Assembly: GCF_015832195.1 (NCBI RefSeq)
Contig: NC_052017.1
Location: forward strand, 53,270,652-53,334,651
DNA: 64,000 nucleotides
Direction: 5' to 3'
Origin: Motacilla alba alba
Taxonomy: Eukaryota > Chordata > Aves > Passeriformes > Motacillidae
Shown: positions 48,000 to 63,323 of the stretch, piece by piece
How the letters are laid out: every line of letters starts with the position of its first letter
Position numbering within the stretch: position 1 is the first letter of the stretch
Notes under the pieces: model-generated
What the model saw: the letters and a program-made list of their open reading frames with translations, nothing else
What the model was told of the DNA's origin: nothing
The model's database searches: none
Position numbers and translations under genes: made by a program

Positions 48000-49043
48000 A
48001 TGGCCACGGAGACAGAGTGGAACTGCCCCATCTGCCGTGACATTCCAGGTGAAATCGCTTCTGTAACACCCTGCGTCCACCTGTTCTGCCTGGGCTGCAT
48101 TGTGCGGTGGGCCAAGAGGAAACCAGTGTGCCCCCTGTGCAGGCAGGCTATCAACAGCATCATTTACTCTGTTCGGTCAGAGGAAGACTTTCTGGAGATA
48201 GTTCTTCCAAGCCCCTCGGACTCATCAGCTACTCACCACCAGGATGAGCAGGGGGCTGCAGAGCTCATGCCCCGGGCTTATGTAGCTGGCTACCCACCTG
48301 AGGTCTGGGCAGATTTTTTCCAGGGCTGCTCAGAAATCCTTGAGCCCCTGCTGCCCTGGCTGAACCAGGAGCTATCAGAGCTGCTCAGGACCCGCTGGTG
48401 GGAGGTGGCTCTAGCACAGAGTGCCATCGTAGCCAATTTGTGCCGCCACGGGCTGAGTGAGGAGGCCTTGGTCCGGGAGCTGCACCCCCTGCTGCAGGAG
48501 CAGACGGTGGCATTTGTGCGCCGGCTCATCGACATCGCTGCTGACAGGTGCAGTGATGAGATCCTGCGGCAGATGAACCTCCTGAACTCCCTTGGTGAGG
48601 AGGAGCAGGAGCAGGAGGAGGAGGAGGAGGAAGAGGGTTCCACAGCCATCCCTGGCCCCTCTGCATCCCCCCAGGGGCCTCCCGCCCCCACCCTGGCCTC
48701 CTCCTGCGGTCCTGTAGCCTCCAGTGCGGAAGCGGACGTTGGAATGTTGGCAGCCGCCCTCCGCGGGGGGCCCGCGCTCTCTCCATCCGCGGCCGTCCCT
48801 GCGGAGCGGGAGCAGCCCCAGGAGGAGCCCGGCAGCGGGGCAGCAGCAGCAGCAGGCCCCTCTGCCCAGGGCTGCAGCCGCGGCCCTTCCGCTCCTGGTC
48901 GGGACAGGGACTGCTCGCCCGAGGGGCTCCGGCGCCCAGCGAAGAGGAGGAAGGCCTCTGGCCCTCAGGACTCTCCCCAGCCCCCGAAGAGGTCGTCCCA
49001 GCGGCGCAAGCCAAGAACCCTTGATAGTAGAAAAAGGAAATAA
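48000..49043 (+). CDS. TOPORS-like RING-finger E3 ubiquitin ligase, intronless, 347 aa
   Basis: Probable E3 ubiquitin ligase. The N-terminal C3HC4 RING is complete: C9-x2-C12, C25-x-H27, C30-x2-C33, C44-x2-C47, with WAKRKPVCPLC like the TOPORS RING. The RING is followed by SIIYSVRSEEDF, matching TOPORS SI..SVRAEDDF, and by a helical domain (about 94-192) with FF...LLPWLNQEL, like the conserved TOPORS segment after its RING. Then come an acidic tract (200-212), a disordered Pro/Ser/Ala region and a basic end with RRPAKRRK and SRKRK, likely nuclear signals. Human TOPORS, from memory over 1,000 residues, is about three times longer and lacks the early start. Start choice: strong context (A at -3, G at +4) and no in-frame ATG upstream. 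A single exon suggests a retrocopy or lineage-specific family member; the 1 kb open frame argues it is kept by selection. Confidence 0.85.
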   Translation: MATETEWNCPICRDIPGEIASVTPCVHLFCLGCIVRWAKRKPVCPLCRQAINSIIYSVRSEEDFLEIVLPSPSDSSATHHQDEQGAAELMPRAYVAGYPPEVWADFFQGCSEILEPLLPWLNQELSELLRTRWWEVALAQSAIVANLCRHGLSEEALVRELHPLLQEQTVAFVRRLIDIAADRCSDEILRQMNLLNSLGEEEQEQEEEEEEEGSTAIPGPSASPQGPPAPTLASSCGPVASSAEADVGMLAAALRGGPALSPSAAVPAEREQPQEEPGSGAAAAAGPSAQGCSRGPSAPGRDRDCSPEGLRRPAKRRKASGPQDSPQPPKRSSQRRKPRTLDSRKRK

Positions 49044-49044
49044 A
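49039..49044 (+). terminator. Polyadenylation signal overlapping the stop codon
   Basis: aataaa at 49039-49044 contains the TAA stop (49041-49043), followed by a GT-rich ttgtttgtttg. If used, the 3' UTR would be only about 10-30 bases. Confidence 0.55.
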
Positions 49045-49482
49045 TTGTTTGTTTGACGCAATCTCTGAGGGTTGCTTTCTCCCGCTTCTCCTGTTGTCTT
49101 TTCCCTCTCCCCTCACATCCCACTGTGCGAGGCAACTGCCTGCTTTTGGACCTTTGGGCACGGCCATGGGCCTCTGGAGCCGCAAGGCCATATCCGCGGC
49201 ATCTTCTACAGCAAATCCCGCTGCAGCTGCGGGCAGAGCGGGCAGCAGGGACGGCTGGTTTATCACAACCACGGCCTCAGCCTGCACCCAGTTCTCCTCC
49301 CGGTCTAGCGTTACTTTCTGCTCTGCTTTCTCGACGTCAGCCAGGACACCGTTGCTCCTCGGAAGGCTGCCAGGGAGGCACAGAAAATGAGTGGGAACAC
49401 CCGAGCTAGAGACAAGACTTGGAGTAACAGGATTTGGGGGAAAGGAAAGTTCCAGAAAGGAAAGTTTCAGGAAAGGGGAGGG
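49045..49482. other. Sequence after the TOPORS-like gene
   Basis: Moderately GC-rich, no recognised gene or element; purine-rich towards the AAGGG array. Confidence 0.6.
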
Positions 49483-49540
49483 GGAAGGGAAGGGAAGGGA
49501 AGGGAAGGGAAGGGAAGGGAAGGGAAGGGAAGGGAAGGGG
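49483..49540. repeat. (AAGGG)n microsatellite, about 11 copies
   Basis: An uninterrupted GGGAA array, preceded by an imperfect purine-rich lead (49440-49482). It is the opposite orientation of the array at 44096-44170. Confidence 0.95.
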
Positions 49541-49910
49541 CTGAGTAGGGCTGCTGGCAGTGCAAAGATCTAGATCATGAGGGGATGCCCAAGGTTTTGA
49601 AGCCCTTATCTGCTGGAGAGCACTGGCAAGACCAAGAGGATCCCTTCAGGAGGACCACTGCAGAGCTTTCTGTTCTCATGCCCCGCAGAGATGGGGCAGC
49701 AGCTGTAAGATATAGGGTGCAGAGGTGTTGCAAGGGATTCCAGTGCTGTGGAACACCCACTGGTGTCCTGCCAGACATGGAAAAGAATGTTGTTAGGCTG
49801 GGGGCATGTGGATACTCTCACAAGCCTCTGAGATGTTGAGTCAGAATATGTCTTGGAGATCTGAGTGGTTTACCACCCTATGTGACAAGGAGATGAAAGG
49901 TCTCACTCAA
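49541..49910. other. Spacer between array and repeat
   Basis: No gene recognised. It may be a further part of the repeat family at 49911-50334, since the sequence style continues, but I found no second copy of it. Confidence 0.5.
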
Positions 49911-50334
49911 GTGCTCAGGGAATAGCTGGTTACCAGCACTGAGGTCAGGAAGGAATTTTCTCCTGGGACAGATTGATAATGGTACCTGAGGTTATTTTAC
50001 CTTCCTCTGCTGCACTAAGCACCACCACTGCTTAGGGCTTCTTCAGTCTCTTTTGGCCAGGCTGTTGCCTGGTGCTCATGGCCCATGAAGGTGGCCTGTC
50101 ATGCCCTGCAGCTTGGGAGAGAATGGCTTTTCTTTTTTTTTTTTCCTCCCATGGTGGATTATCAAGTGTCCTCAGGTGTTCTTTTACTTTCTTCTGCAGC
50201 ACTGAGCAATGGCCTGTTGTCAGGGCTTCTTTGGGCCATTTTGGCCAGGTACTGCTGCTCATGCTCCACCAAGTGGCCTTTGTGGCCCACATCTTGGGGG
50301 AAGAAGCTTTCCAGATTTCCTAGGGGGCCCCAAA
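49911..50334 (-). repeat. Unclassified repeat family, minus-strand copy with internal duplication
   Basis: On the minus strand it reads tttggggccccctaggaaat, tctggaaagcttcttc, then two tandem versions of a unit of about 120-150 bases (about 50334-50165 and 50130-50000) with a catgagcac/catgagcag core and gccaaaa...gaagccct. It ends with gagaaaattccttcctgacc. It is homologous to 45820-46065 in inverted orientation. Confidence 0.75.
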
Positions 50335-50854
50335 GTGGCCATACCAGTCTACCCTGCCCATCTTTCCCAACTCTCAACACTGTTCTAAATCAGTCCAGCT
50401 CAATAGCAAGGGATTGCCAGGGATGGTGCTGTGCAGAGTTTAGAAAGAACTCTGTGTCAGCTCCCCAGGGCTCCCCCCAGCAAGTTCTGCCACTTGGCAC
50501 CAGGCAGTCTTCTATTCTTGGGTCTCTAAGGGCATTATTCCCCATGGGAATGAGGCACCAGAGGGAGCCCGTCACCAATGCCAGCACTAGCTCTCTCTTC
50601 TGGGCCATAAACAATTCCTTGTGGACTGTGTTTCCCAGAGAAAGGGGAACCAAGTCATGCCTATTCCCGCCTTTGTGGGTTTATCTGTGCTTTTTGGCTT
50701 TACCATTGTAGGTCCCTGGCTAAACCTCTGTGACTCCTGGGCTCCCACATCCTATGTCTATTGAAATGAAAAGGTATTTTCTCTGTGTTTTATTTTCTTA
50801 ATACTGGTCCTCTTTGTGAAATTTTTGGAAGGCCACCATGTCAAGAAATTGGAG
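50335..50854. other. Intergenic stretch
   Basis: No gene recognised; lies between the minus-strand repeat and direct repeat copy 2. Confidence 0.6.
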
Positions 50855-51180
50855 ACCAGTACACATGGAGAAATTTCCCCGATGACGTTTCTTCCCAGCT
50901 CTGCACTAGCAGAAGGCACTAAATACCCATAACCATCTCCCAGTCTAGGCATTGGCTCTATCACTTTGTGGGAAGAAGGCATGTACCTTCTGAGGGGAGC
51001 GAGAGCTGTGGATCATCTCAAGATAATGCACCCATATGCACAAATTTGCAAAAAGTATTTTTAAAAATTTTGCTGGGTTTATCCAGTTTTGCTGGGTTTC
51101 CACAGGACAACAAACACCCACACCTCTGACATTATCAAGGCTAAAAGATCAAGCCCTCGGTCTGATGCAGGTTGTGCTCC
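50855..51180 (+). repeat. Direct repeat copy 2, about 330 bp, unclassified
   Basis: Homologous to 44213-44543 in the same orientation: accagtacaca at the start, then gcactagcagaaggcacta, tctcccagtctaggcattgg and gatcaagccctcggtctgat near the end. Similarity stops at about 51180. Confidence 0.8.
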
Positions 51181-52789
51181 TCCACTACACACTATCTAGC
51201 ACCTACCTCCTCAAGCCTGCTCTGACACTCACAGGATTTACAACCACCCATAGCTAAGTGCTATCTGTAGACACAGTACATTATTTTTAACCCCTCTTTT
51301 GACACTTCCCCCATCTATTTCAGTAGGCATTTTGGCAGTTATCAAATAAAACAGAAGGATTACTGTTTTAGACACATGCTTTAGAGATGACTAATATTTG
51401 ACACATTAGTCTGGCAGCATTTTAGCTAACAGGTCTGCTTTGTTGTACTGAAAAACTTCAACCCTATCTATTAAGTTTTCCTTCACAGAAGAAGCAAAAA
51501 GGAAAAAGAACTCTAAGAGAAGCATACCAAGCATGCTGAACTCAGTTGAAGGTGAACCTCAACTCATTACTTTCAGGACCTTGTCCAGTGTCTAAAATAT
51601 AGCATTTAAACTGCTGATTATCATCACACCTCCACTCTTAGCCAGGACATCCATGAAGCACAAGCTCAAACTTACCAGATCCTCTCCTTTGCGCCTAGGA
51701 CACTGACAAACAGTAAGCTGTCATAGCATCAATAAAGAATGAAAGGGTGGAAAATGCACAACCCGTAAGAAGCACAGAGAAAAGAATAACACCACACAAC
51801 TTCAAGGTCCCAGATCCTCCTTCAGACTTTCCATGGAGGATTGTAAGGGTGCTGTCACAGCTGTGGTTATGGCTGCAGTGGGTCTGTGGGTGAAGTTTCC
51901 TCCTACCTGCCTTCAACTTCTTTTTACTCCATGCTCACAGCACAAGCACAGGAAGCAACATTAACCAGATGAGTGGCTCACACAATGTAACCATTTACTG
52001 CCTACTCGCTTTCCAAGAGAGGAATGAGAGTGAGGTCTGTGAAGAGAACAGCAGAGGGGTAGAGCAAATGTAGGTCCAACACTGCTGCAGGTGCTATCTC
52101 ACCTGTTACTCAGATAACAAGAAAATACCTGAAAATCAGTACTGGTGCTGCCAGGAATAGGAAACAAAAAGAAGGCATGTATCCAGTTTGCAGTTAGATC
52201 TACTCAGGGTCTCTTGAAAATGGGAAGAGCCTTGGCATATGTCCAATCCTAGGCAGATCTCAAGTGTGTATTTCAGCATTTTTTTGACAATGAAGCTTTA
52301 ACCAAAATATCCCAGTCTGCTCCATGTATTTAGATCAAAGATTAAGGTGTGCTTCAGTAATAGCAACACTGGCACATTTCCTACCACTCAATTTTAGTAA
52401 CAAGCTGAAATTACCACAAAAATATGCAAGAAGTTTCTCTCATAATTCATTTATTTAAAACATACCCATTTATTTAAAATAATTACAGCCAAAATTAGTA
52501 GGAATGATTTTGGAAAGAAATATTTTATGCACATAACTGATTGTGCATCCACATGGATGCAAGAGCCAACATGTCTAACAATGAGAAAGTATAGAAATTA
52601 ACGTGTGCTATTAATTTTTCCTCTTCAATTTTCAGTTGTCATAGGCTCAGTCTTACCTTCTCATCCAGTTCTGACTGTTCTGACAATACAACTAAATGTA
52701 TTGTATGCACTCGTGTTATCAGCCACTGCTCTGCTGCTCCACATTTTGCATTGACCTATAATCAAGTAGAGGACACCTCTCCTCTGGAG
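51181..52789. other. Intergenic stretch
   Basis: A/T-rich, no gene or repeat family recognised. Confidence 0.6.
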
Positions 52790-53148
52790 GAAGACCTCAT
52801 TGCACTCTTCACCATCCTCAATCTAAGGAAAGCAGAGGGGAGGTACTGTTTCTTCTCTCATGATCAGTGACCGGACCTGTGGAAATGGCATGAAGTTGTG
52901 TCAGGGAGGTGTAGCTTGGATGTTAAAAAAAGCATCTTCATGGAGAGAGTGGTTGGGCACTGGAACAGGCTTCCCAGGGAAGTGGCCACAGCACAAAGTC
53001 CAGCAGAGTTCAAGATATGTTCGGACAATGCTCTCATGCACATGATGTGACTTGGGACATCCTGTGCAGGGCCAGGAGTTGGAGTTGATGATCCTTGTGA
53101 GTCCTTTTCCAACTCAGAATATTCTGAGTCTGTAGTTTCATAGAGGCA
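52790..53148 (+). mobile_element. CR1 LINE 3' region, 5'-truncated
   Basis: Follows the CR1 3' order: tcatgatcagtgaccggac, tgtgtcagggaggtgtagct, tggatgttaaaaaaagcatc, gagagagtggttgggcactg, caggcttcccagggaagtgg, ending gttgatgatccttgtgagtc and ttttccaactcagaatattc. Confidence 0.85.
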
Positions 53149-54389
53149 CTGGAAACCTTGGTGTCCCAAAATGGAGCCCAGGATTTTCAGCAAGCCCATT
53201 TCACATATAAATAGATAAAAGATTTCGTTCCTACCTATGACTATAGTGAGCACAAGCCTCAGATATTAAGTGTATTTTATTGCATTATGGTTGCCACTGG
53301 AATTGCCAGAAGGGTCATTCTGCACGCTACTGTGATATTAACAAGGTCTCTATGAATGCGGACTTCCTGCACACCCTCACGCTGTTGTGAAATAGTCAAA
53401 GAAAATGGCTAGACATCACTATTGTTAAACTACTGTATATTCTGTGAGAGGCTATAGAAATTACCAAATACACCACAGATTTCTTAGCCAACATTTTTGA
53501 AATTCAATTGAGTTTCTAAAGCTATGAAAAGCTACAGAATAAAATAAAGTTAGCATAAAAATTCAACATTGGTTTCATACATAACAGAAGACTCAACTTT
53601 ATAGCTTTTTACAAATTAAGGCATCTCTCTCTGTTCTGCAGATTTACCATATATTGCATTTCACAAAAGTGAGCAACAATACAGCCAGCATTAGGCGGAT
53701 TTGGAGGGAACTACCATGGAAAGCTTTGATCTTGCCAGGGAAGAGAGTGTCTTCAGCTTCTTAAAGAAATAGGGGATAAAAGTGCCCTCAGGCACAGAAG
53801 CACTCAGAGCAGCTAGACCTAGGAATTTCAGACAACCAACTAAACAAAACACTCCTCTATGATGCAAATGTAACACTTTGGATGACTCTCTCAAGATATA
53901 TCCAAATCTGGTAATAAATGATGCAATCTATATTCCCTGCAGGTTGAGGAAGCACACTTCAGTTCTCCTTGAATGTGCCAAAAATTACTTAGAATGCATT
54001 TTTATTTTATTAAAAGTTATGTAGGTTGTCCTCTTTTAGATTTAGGGTTTTGTTTCTTCAGGGTTTTTAGTTGTTGCTGTTGTTGTTTGTTATTTTTTTA
54101 AATCTCACTTTCCATTCTTATAGAAAAGTAATTTTGGAACAAGCTTACCTCAGTTTGTTGCCCATTTTCAGGTAGTCTTGTAGCATCTAAGCAAATTACC
54201 TATGGATAGAAGGCAGCACATACATAGCTTTTAAAAAGTGGCTTTTTACCAGACTAATTTGGTTTAGTGTGCAATTTTCTTCATGCACATAAACCAGTCT
54301 TCTAGAGTACTTAGGTTTAACTGCTTGACAATTGGCATTGGCTATAGCAATGTTTATGAGTAATACAGTTATCAATTAACACTGCACAA
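53149..54389. other. Intergenic stretch before the RALA 3' end
   Basis: A/T-rich with no recognised gene or repeat. Confidence 0.6.
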
Positions 54390-56219
54390 GCATTTTAGAA
54401 AAATGGAAGTTTATTCATCTTTCAATGGCTCAAATAGCAAATAAAAGGACAGGATAAGGCATCAGCCAAGACAAGTTTTGTGTGTCCAGTGGCTTCATAA
54501 CACCTCAGTTCCCAGTATACAGGTTCCAAAGCAAAGTCACAATGTTAGTGGTTAGACTCCCTGGCTAAATAGACCCAAATGAGTACACAGTAAGATGAAG
54601 ACTGGCTTATATTTGCCAGTTACATGAGTAACTTTTATTCTGCTCTTGGCAGTCTACTAAATGCACATACAAAATTCCTACTGATAAATACTGAACATGA
54701 CAAATGTAACTCCCAAGACTTGAGTCCCTAAAACATCTGTTAGCATGAAAGTTAAATATCTGTTATCTACTTTTCTTGAGCACATTTTAAACTGTCAGTT
54801 ATAGGCTTATACATGTATAAAAAGTATAACAGTTTGTGGAATTGATCTAGTCTGTCTCACCCCAGAGGAGTCCAAAACCGTCAAACATTCTGGTATGTTT
54901 TTAGTTAAGATGTAGCACACTACCCATGTGCTAGTATTCTTCTTGTTCTGAAGCAACTGAGGCAGTATGTTTTGTTTAGGGATTTTGGATGTGCATGTTA
55001 AAGGTTTCTGTATTGCAAAGCACATTTGATTGTTTGATATCAACATTAACTAGAAAAAGTAGCTACACTGCTCCCCATTTGAAAATCAACATAGACTAAA
55101 CAGTACAAAACCTGCAAAGAGCTTCAGCATAACACACCATGTTCCAATAGCTAAGTATTAGGAACATAAAAGAAATTAACCAGAATTTCCCAGACAACAT
55201 CTTAACTCAAAACATGTAAGCACTACTAGATCAGCCCCACTCCACCCAATTCCAGGGAGTTAAAACCCAAGGAACATCTAGACAAAAATCTATGTGCAAA
55301 AGGGAAGTTTCAAGGTACCAGCATGTTAAATTTTAAACAACTATTCCAGGCTTTTATGTGCCATAGGCTTATGACTTCACTCTTATGTGTATTCTGACCT
55401 TTTAGTTTTAAGATACCATATTGTCTACCAAGTTACAGATGACAGAATATGCTCTGTATTATTCACATTACCAGAGTATGGCACACATTTAAAGAACAAA
55501 CACTGCTAGCAGACAGCTAGTGAGCAAAATCATCCAAGTAACTGCGCTCCACAGAGAGGGCAGTCTTGCACTGATGCACAGGGATAGTCTCTGTGCAACA
55601 GAGTTGAAAATACACCCTTGATTAAGCAACCTGCTATGTTTGGGTTTTAAAATTAAGGCATATTCAAATGTTTCAATGTAAAAGATTACATCGCTCTTTT
55701 AAGTTAATCAGGTAATGCAGAACCAGATATAGTTTTCCTCAACATAGCTGTTCACATATACATTATTATTTTTTAATTTGCATAACTCCATGGCAAAACA
55801 GCTGCATACTGCTTTGTTAGGTATCATGTTCACAATTGTAATTTTCAAGGCAACAAAAGACAAGATGAATTGACAAATACCAGTGATAAAAAAGTATGCT
55901 TTATAAGAACCCACAAAGTAATACTTTGCCCCTCTTGTTCACTATTAAAGAAGAGACTACCTATGAAACACTACATTCAGAAGAAATGTGAGAAGGTAGG
56001 CAATTATGAAATGGACTGAACTTTGCTTCTCTTGAAGCCACATAATTTGTTTTCAGTGAATTTGACTTTCAGTGCCGCTCCAAGTCATGCTTTTAGTGGT
56101 ACATTACATTTTCCAACATGTTAGGGTAATTTCAGTCACTTCAGCCTTCAATGGCATGCTTATAAATTATGGTTTTTATTAGTATATGGTCAGGGTAGGA
56201 AAGGAATCCAAGCTTTTGA
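54390..56219 (-). other. RALA: RALA 3' UTR (inferred)
   Basis: From the stop codon to the aataaa at 54415-54410 is about 1.8 kb, close to the human RALA 3' UTR length I remember. Another aataaa-type signal lies only about 45 bases after the stop (near 56177), so a short form is possible. The end is inferred, not seen. Confidence 0.5.
54410..54415 (-). terminator. Candidate RALA polyadenylation signal
   Basis: AATAAA on the minus strand, about 1.8 kb after the RALA stop. Confidence 0.45.
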
Positions 56220-60119
<3,900 letters not shown>

Positions 60120-61404
60120 TTAAGCTTTGCATTCTTCGAACACATAAAGAAGAACTCAGACTAAATACTTTCACATCTTACAGTGAAAAGCCACTTATTC
60201 CTAATATATAGTTTATATAACAAGAAAGTCTTAAATCTCATTATGACATTATACAGAATGAAGACAGAGACAGACAGCTAGTCCTCAAGGAAGGAAGCAG
60301 TTGAGTCAGTAAGAAATGAAAAAAAATAGAACAGGACTGGTTTAGGTGAGAATTTATATTAATAATTCATTTCCATTAACAGTGTTATTTGAGAGCATCT
60401 ACCATTGTCCTTACATTACTGTTTTTGATGGTAATTTTTAAACTATCCAAGTTTCAGATTAACAGCTGATTCTTTCCTAACAAAATGTGCCATTTTAAAG
60501 CTGATGAAATGGTCCATAGCATATCAAGAGAAAAATCGATTCCTCTCAGGAATCTTTCTCAAATCAATTATATTCAGTTTCTCCAGAGATCTTCATTTAA
60601 ATACATACCTGTGTACAGACACAAGCTGTATATGCATCAGATTTTTAAGGACAGACCCTGCTACTGTTTTAACTGCTAAGATGACAGGTTTAAAACTACA
60701 AATAATACTCAATACTACAAATAGTTTGGTGCTCAAGTCTTCAACACTTAAAAAAATTAATGAAAGTTTTCTTCTAATCGAAAATGCATTAATACTATCA
60801 GGAAGAAGAGTTGTCTCAGAAGAAGAATATTCTGTATTTTGTCTATGAAAAAAAGGAGTATAAAGTTAGTTGTGAAATGTAGCCCTTTATCATGGAACAA
60901 TTCCTGAAAGACTGACAAAAAGCACAGAGAAATGAATATCTTTTGATGGCTGAGGTGAGACCAAATTTAAAGTTGAAGGGAGAGAAGCTGAATAGAGTTA
61001 AGTAATTGATATTCTAAAGGGCCTGGATTTGGTATACAGCAGGATGCTTACATTACAAGAGGCTCTGAATAGCATGCAGTCTTGTGGAGGAAGCCTACTC
61101 ACAGAGCTGAGAAACTGCAGATAGTCCACAAATTTTTTTTTAACTGTGCATTTGAGGCAGACTGTGACACCATATTTACATATGAGGTATAATCACAAAG
61201 CAACATTTCTCCTCTTCCAGACAAATACCAGTGCAAATGGTTTAACAGAGTCTGCAGCTATCCAGTAGTTTGAATAGCCAGGGGATCTGGAAAGTGGCCA
61301 GAAGAAAACTCAGTGCATCACGGCAGTACCTGTGCAAATAAGACTTTTGGTAAAAACTAGTAGCTTTCAACACTAGTTATCCAGGCAATGCTATACTGGG
61401 TTAG

Positions 61405-62345
61405 TGTGACAAGGTTTTGTTAGTGGTGGGTCTATAGATGTGGCTTCTGTGAGAAGCTGCCAGAATCTTCCCAAATGACCATTACTGGCAGAGACAATGG
61501 CAGCTGGCTCTGGGACAGACCCACTGCTGGCTAAGGCCAAGCCAATGGTGGGTAGTAACATCTCTGTATTAACTTATTTAAAAGTAATACTGCACAGGTA
61601 TTGCACTCAGAGAGGAAAGGAGTGAGAATATGTGAGAGGAACAACTATATAGATATTAAGCTCAGTGAGGAGGGGGAGGAAGTGCTCCAGGCATCAGAGC
61701 TGGGATTCCTCTGCAATCCATGGAGGACACCCATGCTGGGGTATGCTCCTGGCAAGGATCTGTGAGCCCTTGGAGAGAGGGATCCATGCTAAAGTAGGTT
61801 TACTGGCAGGAATTGTGGGGACCTATGCTGGAGCAGTCTGCTCCTGAAGTACTGCAGCCCATGGAAAGGGACCCATGCTAGAGTAGTTAGTGAGCTACAG
61901 CTTGTGGGAAGGACTCACACTCAACTCAGGAAAAGTTGATGGAGAACTGTCTCCCATGGGAGAGACTCCCCACTGGAGTAGGGGAACGACTCCTCTCCCT
62001 GAGGAAGATGCAACAGCGGAACAACGTGTGATGAACTGATCATAAGCCCCATTTCCTGTCTCTCTGCGCCACTGGGAAGGAGAAGGTAGAGTCCAGGAAG
62101 GAGGCAGGGGTGGAGTGGAAGGCATTTTTAAGGCTAGTTTTGCTTCTCATTATTCTGCTCTGATTTTGATTGGCAATAAATTCAATTCCTTTCTCCAAGC
62201 AGTGTTGGTTTTGCCTGTGATGGTGATCAGTAAGTAAACTCTTCCTGTCCTAAACTCAGCCTTTTCATTGTATTTTCTCTTCCCTGTCCAGCGGAGCATG
62301 GAAGAGATAGAGGGGCTTTGGTGGGTACCTGGGATAGACACCACA
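61405..62345 (+). mobile_element. Solo LTR of an avian ERVL-type endogenous retrovirus
   Basis: Starts tgtgacaaggttttgtt and ends near acaccaca. It contains motifs I recall from avian ERVL LTRs: atggagaactgtctcccatg, caacgtgtgatgaactgatc, ttttgattggcaataaattc with AATAAA at 62175-62180, and ggctttggtgggtacctggg. No internal viral genes are next to it. No target-site duplication could be confirmed. Confidence 0.75.
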
Positions 62346-62356
62346 GATGCCAAACA

Positions 62357-62387
62357 AACTTTTACATTTTTACAAAAATGTAAAAAG
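62357..62387. repeat. A/T-rich hairpin just after the LTR
   Basis: cttttacattttt followed by aaaatgtaaaaag forms a near-perfect stem with a very short loop. Confidence 0.6.
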
Positions 62388-62777
62388 TTAGCCTAACAGC
62401 AATTCAGATTATGATATTCATATTCTCTGTTGAGCCCCTTGTGAAGGCTAGACAAGAAATATCTAATTAATGATGTGCCAGCTTGAAATTGAGAACTTAA
62501 AAAAAATCCACACTATGAAAGCCAGAACAATTCTACTCAAAGCAAGCCCAAATTTTAACAAACAACCTTTCAAGCATTTAAAAGTATTGTCATTGCAGGT
62601 CTGTATTCTACTGAAAAAAGTTACTTGGAGCAATGGCATTTCAAAGCATACCAGGAACCCCACTGAATTGCAGTAAAAAGCTCTCCTGTTGGAAGTCTGC
62701 CATTCCAGCAGAACAAAATGAAAGCAAAAAACCAAGTTTTTCTTGTAATTTTCTTTAATATTTGGCTCTTAAGTAGT

Positions 62778-63323
62778 TGTCATAGGTTACAATATAAGTT
62801 GTAACCAGAAGTATGTATTCTATCATCTTTGTAAGCTGTTAAAAACAGATGGGGTCGTGTTCTTTATTTCTTCCATGACTCATCCATGATAACTCTCTCC
62901 AGGGACTACCTTCTGCTAATGGGCCATCAAGTCTCACTGCATGACTCATAAAATTACATCATCACACTGGGAGATGCTCTGCCCAGAGGAAGGAACTAAG
63001 CATTCCTACCTGGATATAATCTGACGTTTGTAACACCGGAGGCAGTCCTACTTACTGAATTCCCAGACAAGAGCTACATAACCACCACTGGACCTTCAGA
63101 GGAAGAGCAGACCCTTCTACAGGATCACTGCTTCAACAGAACCACATCTATCACTCCAAAAGGACTGCAGCCACCATTTAATCAGACTGCTCCCACCACC
63201 CCGACCAACAGGGTATCAGGCTGTATCTTGACTGTCAGTTTAAGCCAGTATTTTCTGCCTTTATTTTAATTTTCCCATTAAATTGTAGTTCTGACTTGGA
63301 ATCTCTCACTGGTTTGCTTTCAA
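62778..63323 (+). mobile_element. Second solo LTR, different avian ERV family
   Basis: Starts tgtcataggttacaatat. The middle and end carry text I associate with avian LTRs: ggaccttcagaggaagagca, caggatcactgcttcaacag, ggactgcagccaccatttaa, cagactgctcccaccacccc, accaacagggtatcaggctg. attaaa is at 63277-63282. The right border is approximate and no internal genes are present. Confidence 0.65.

Noticed and set aside
48411..49287. 216- and 253-codon minus-strand frames over the TOPORS-like gene
   Set aside because: They are shadows of the coding strand; their low-complexity Ser/Pro/Leu runs mirror the acidic and Pro-rich parts of the real protein.
44213..51180. Calling the direct repeats a provirus
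   Set aside because: No TG...CA termini, primer-binding site, purine tract or gag/pol/env similarity could be seen between them.
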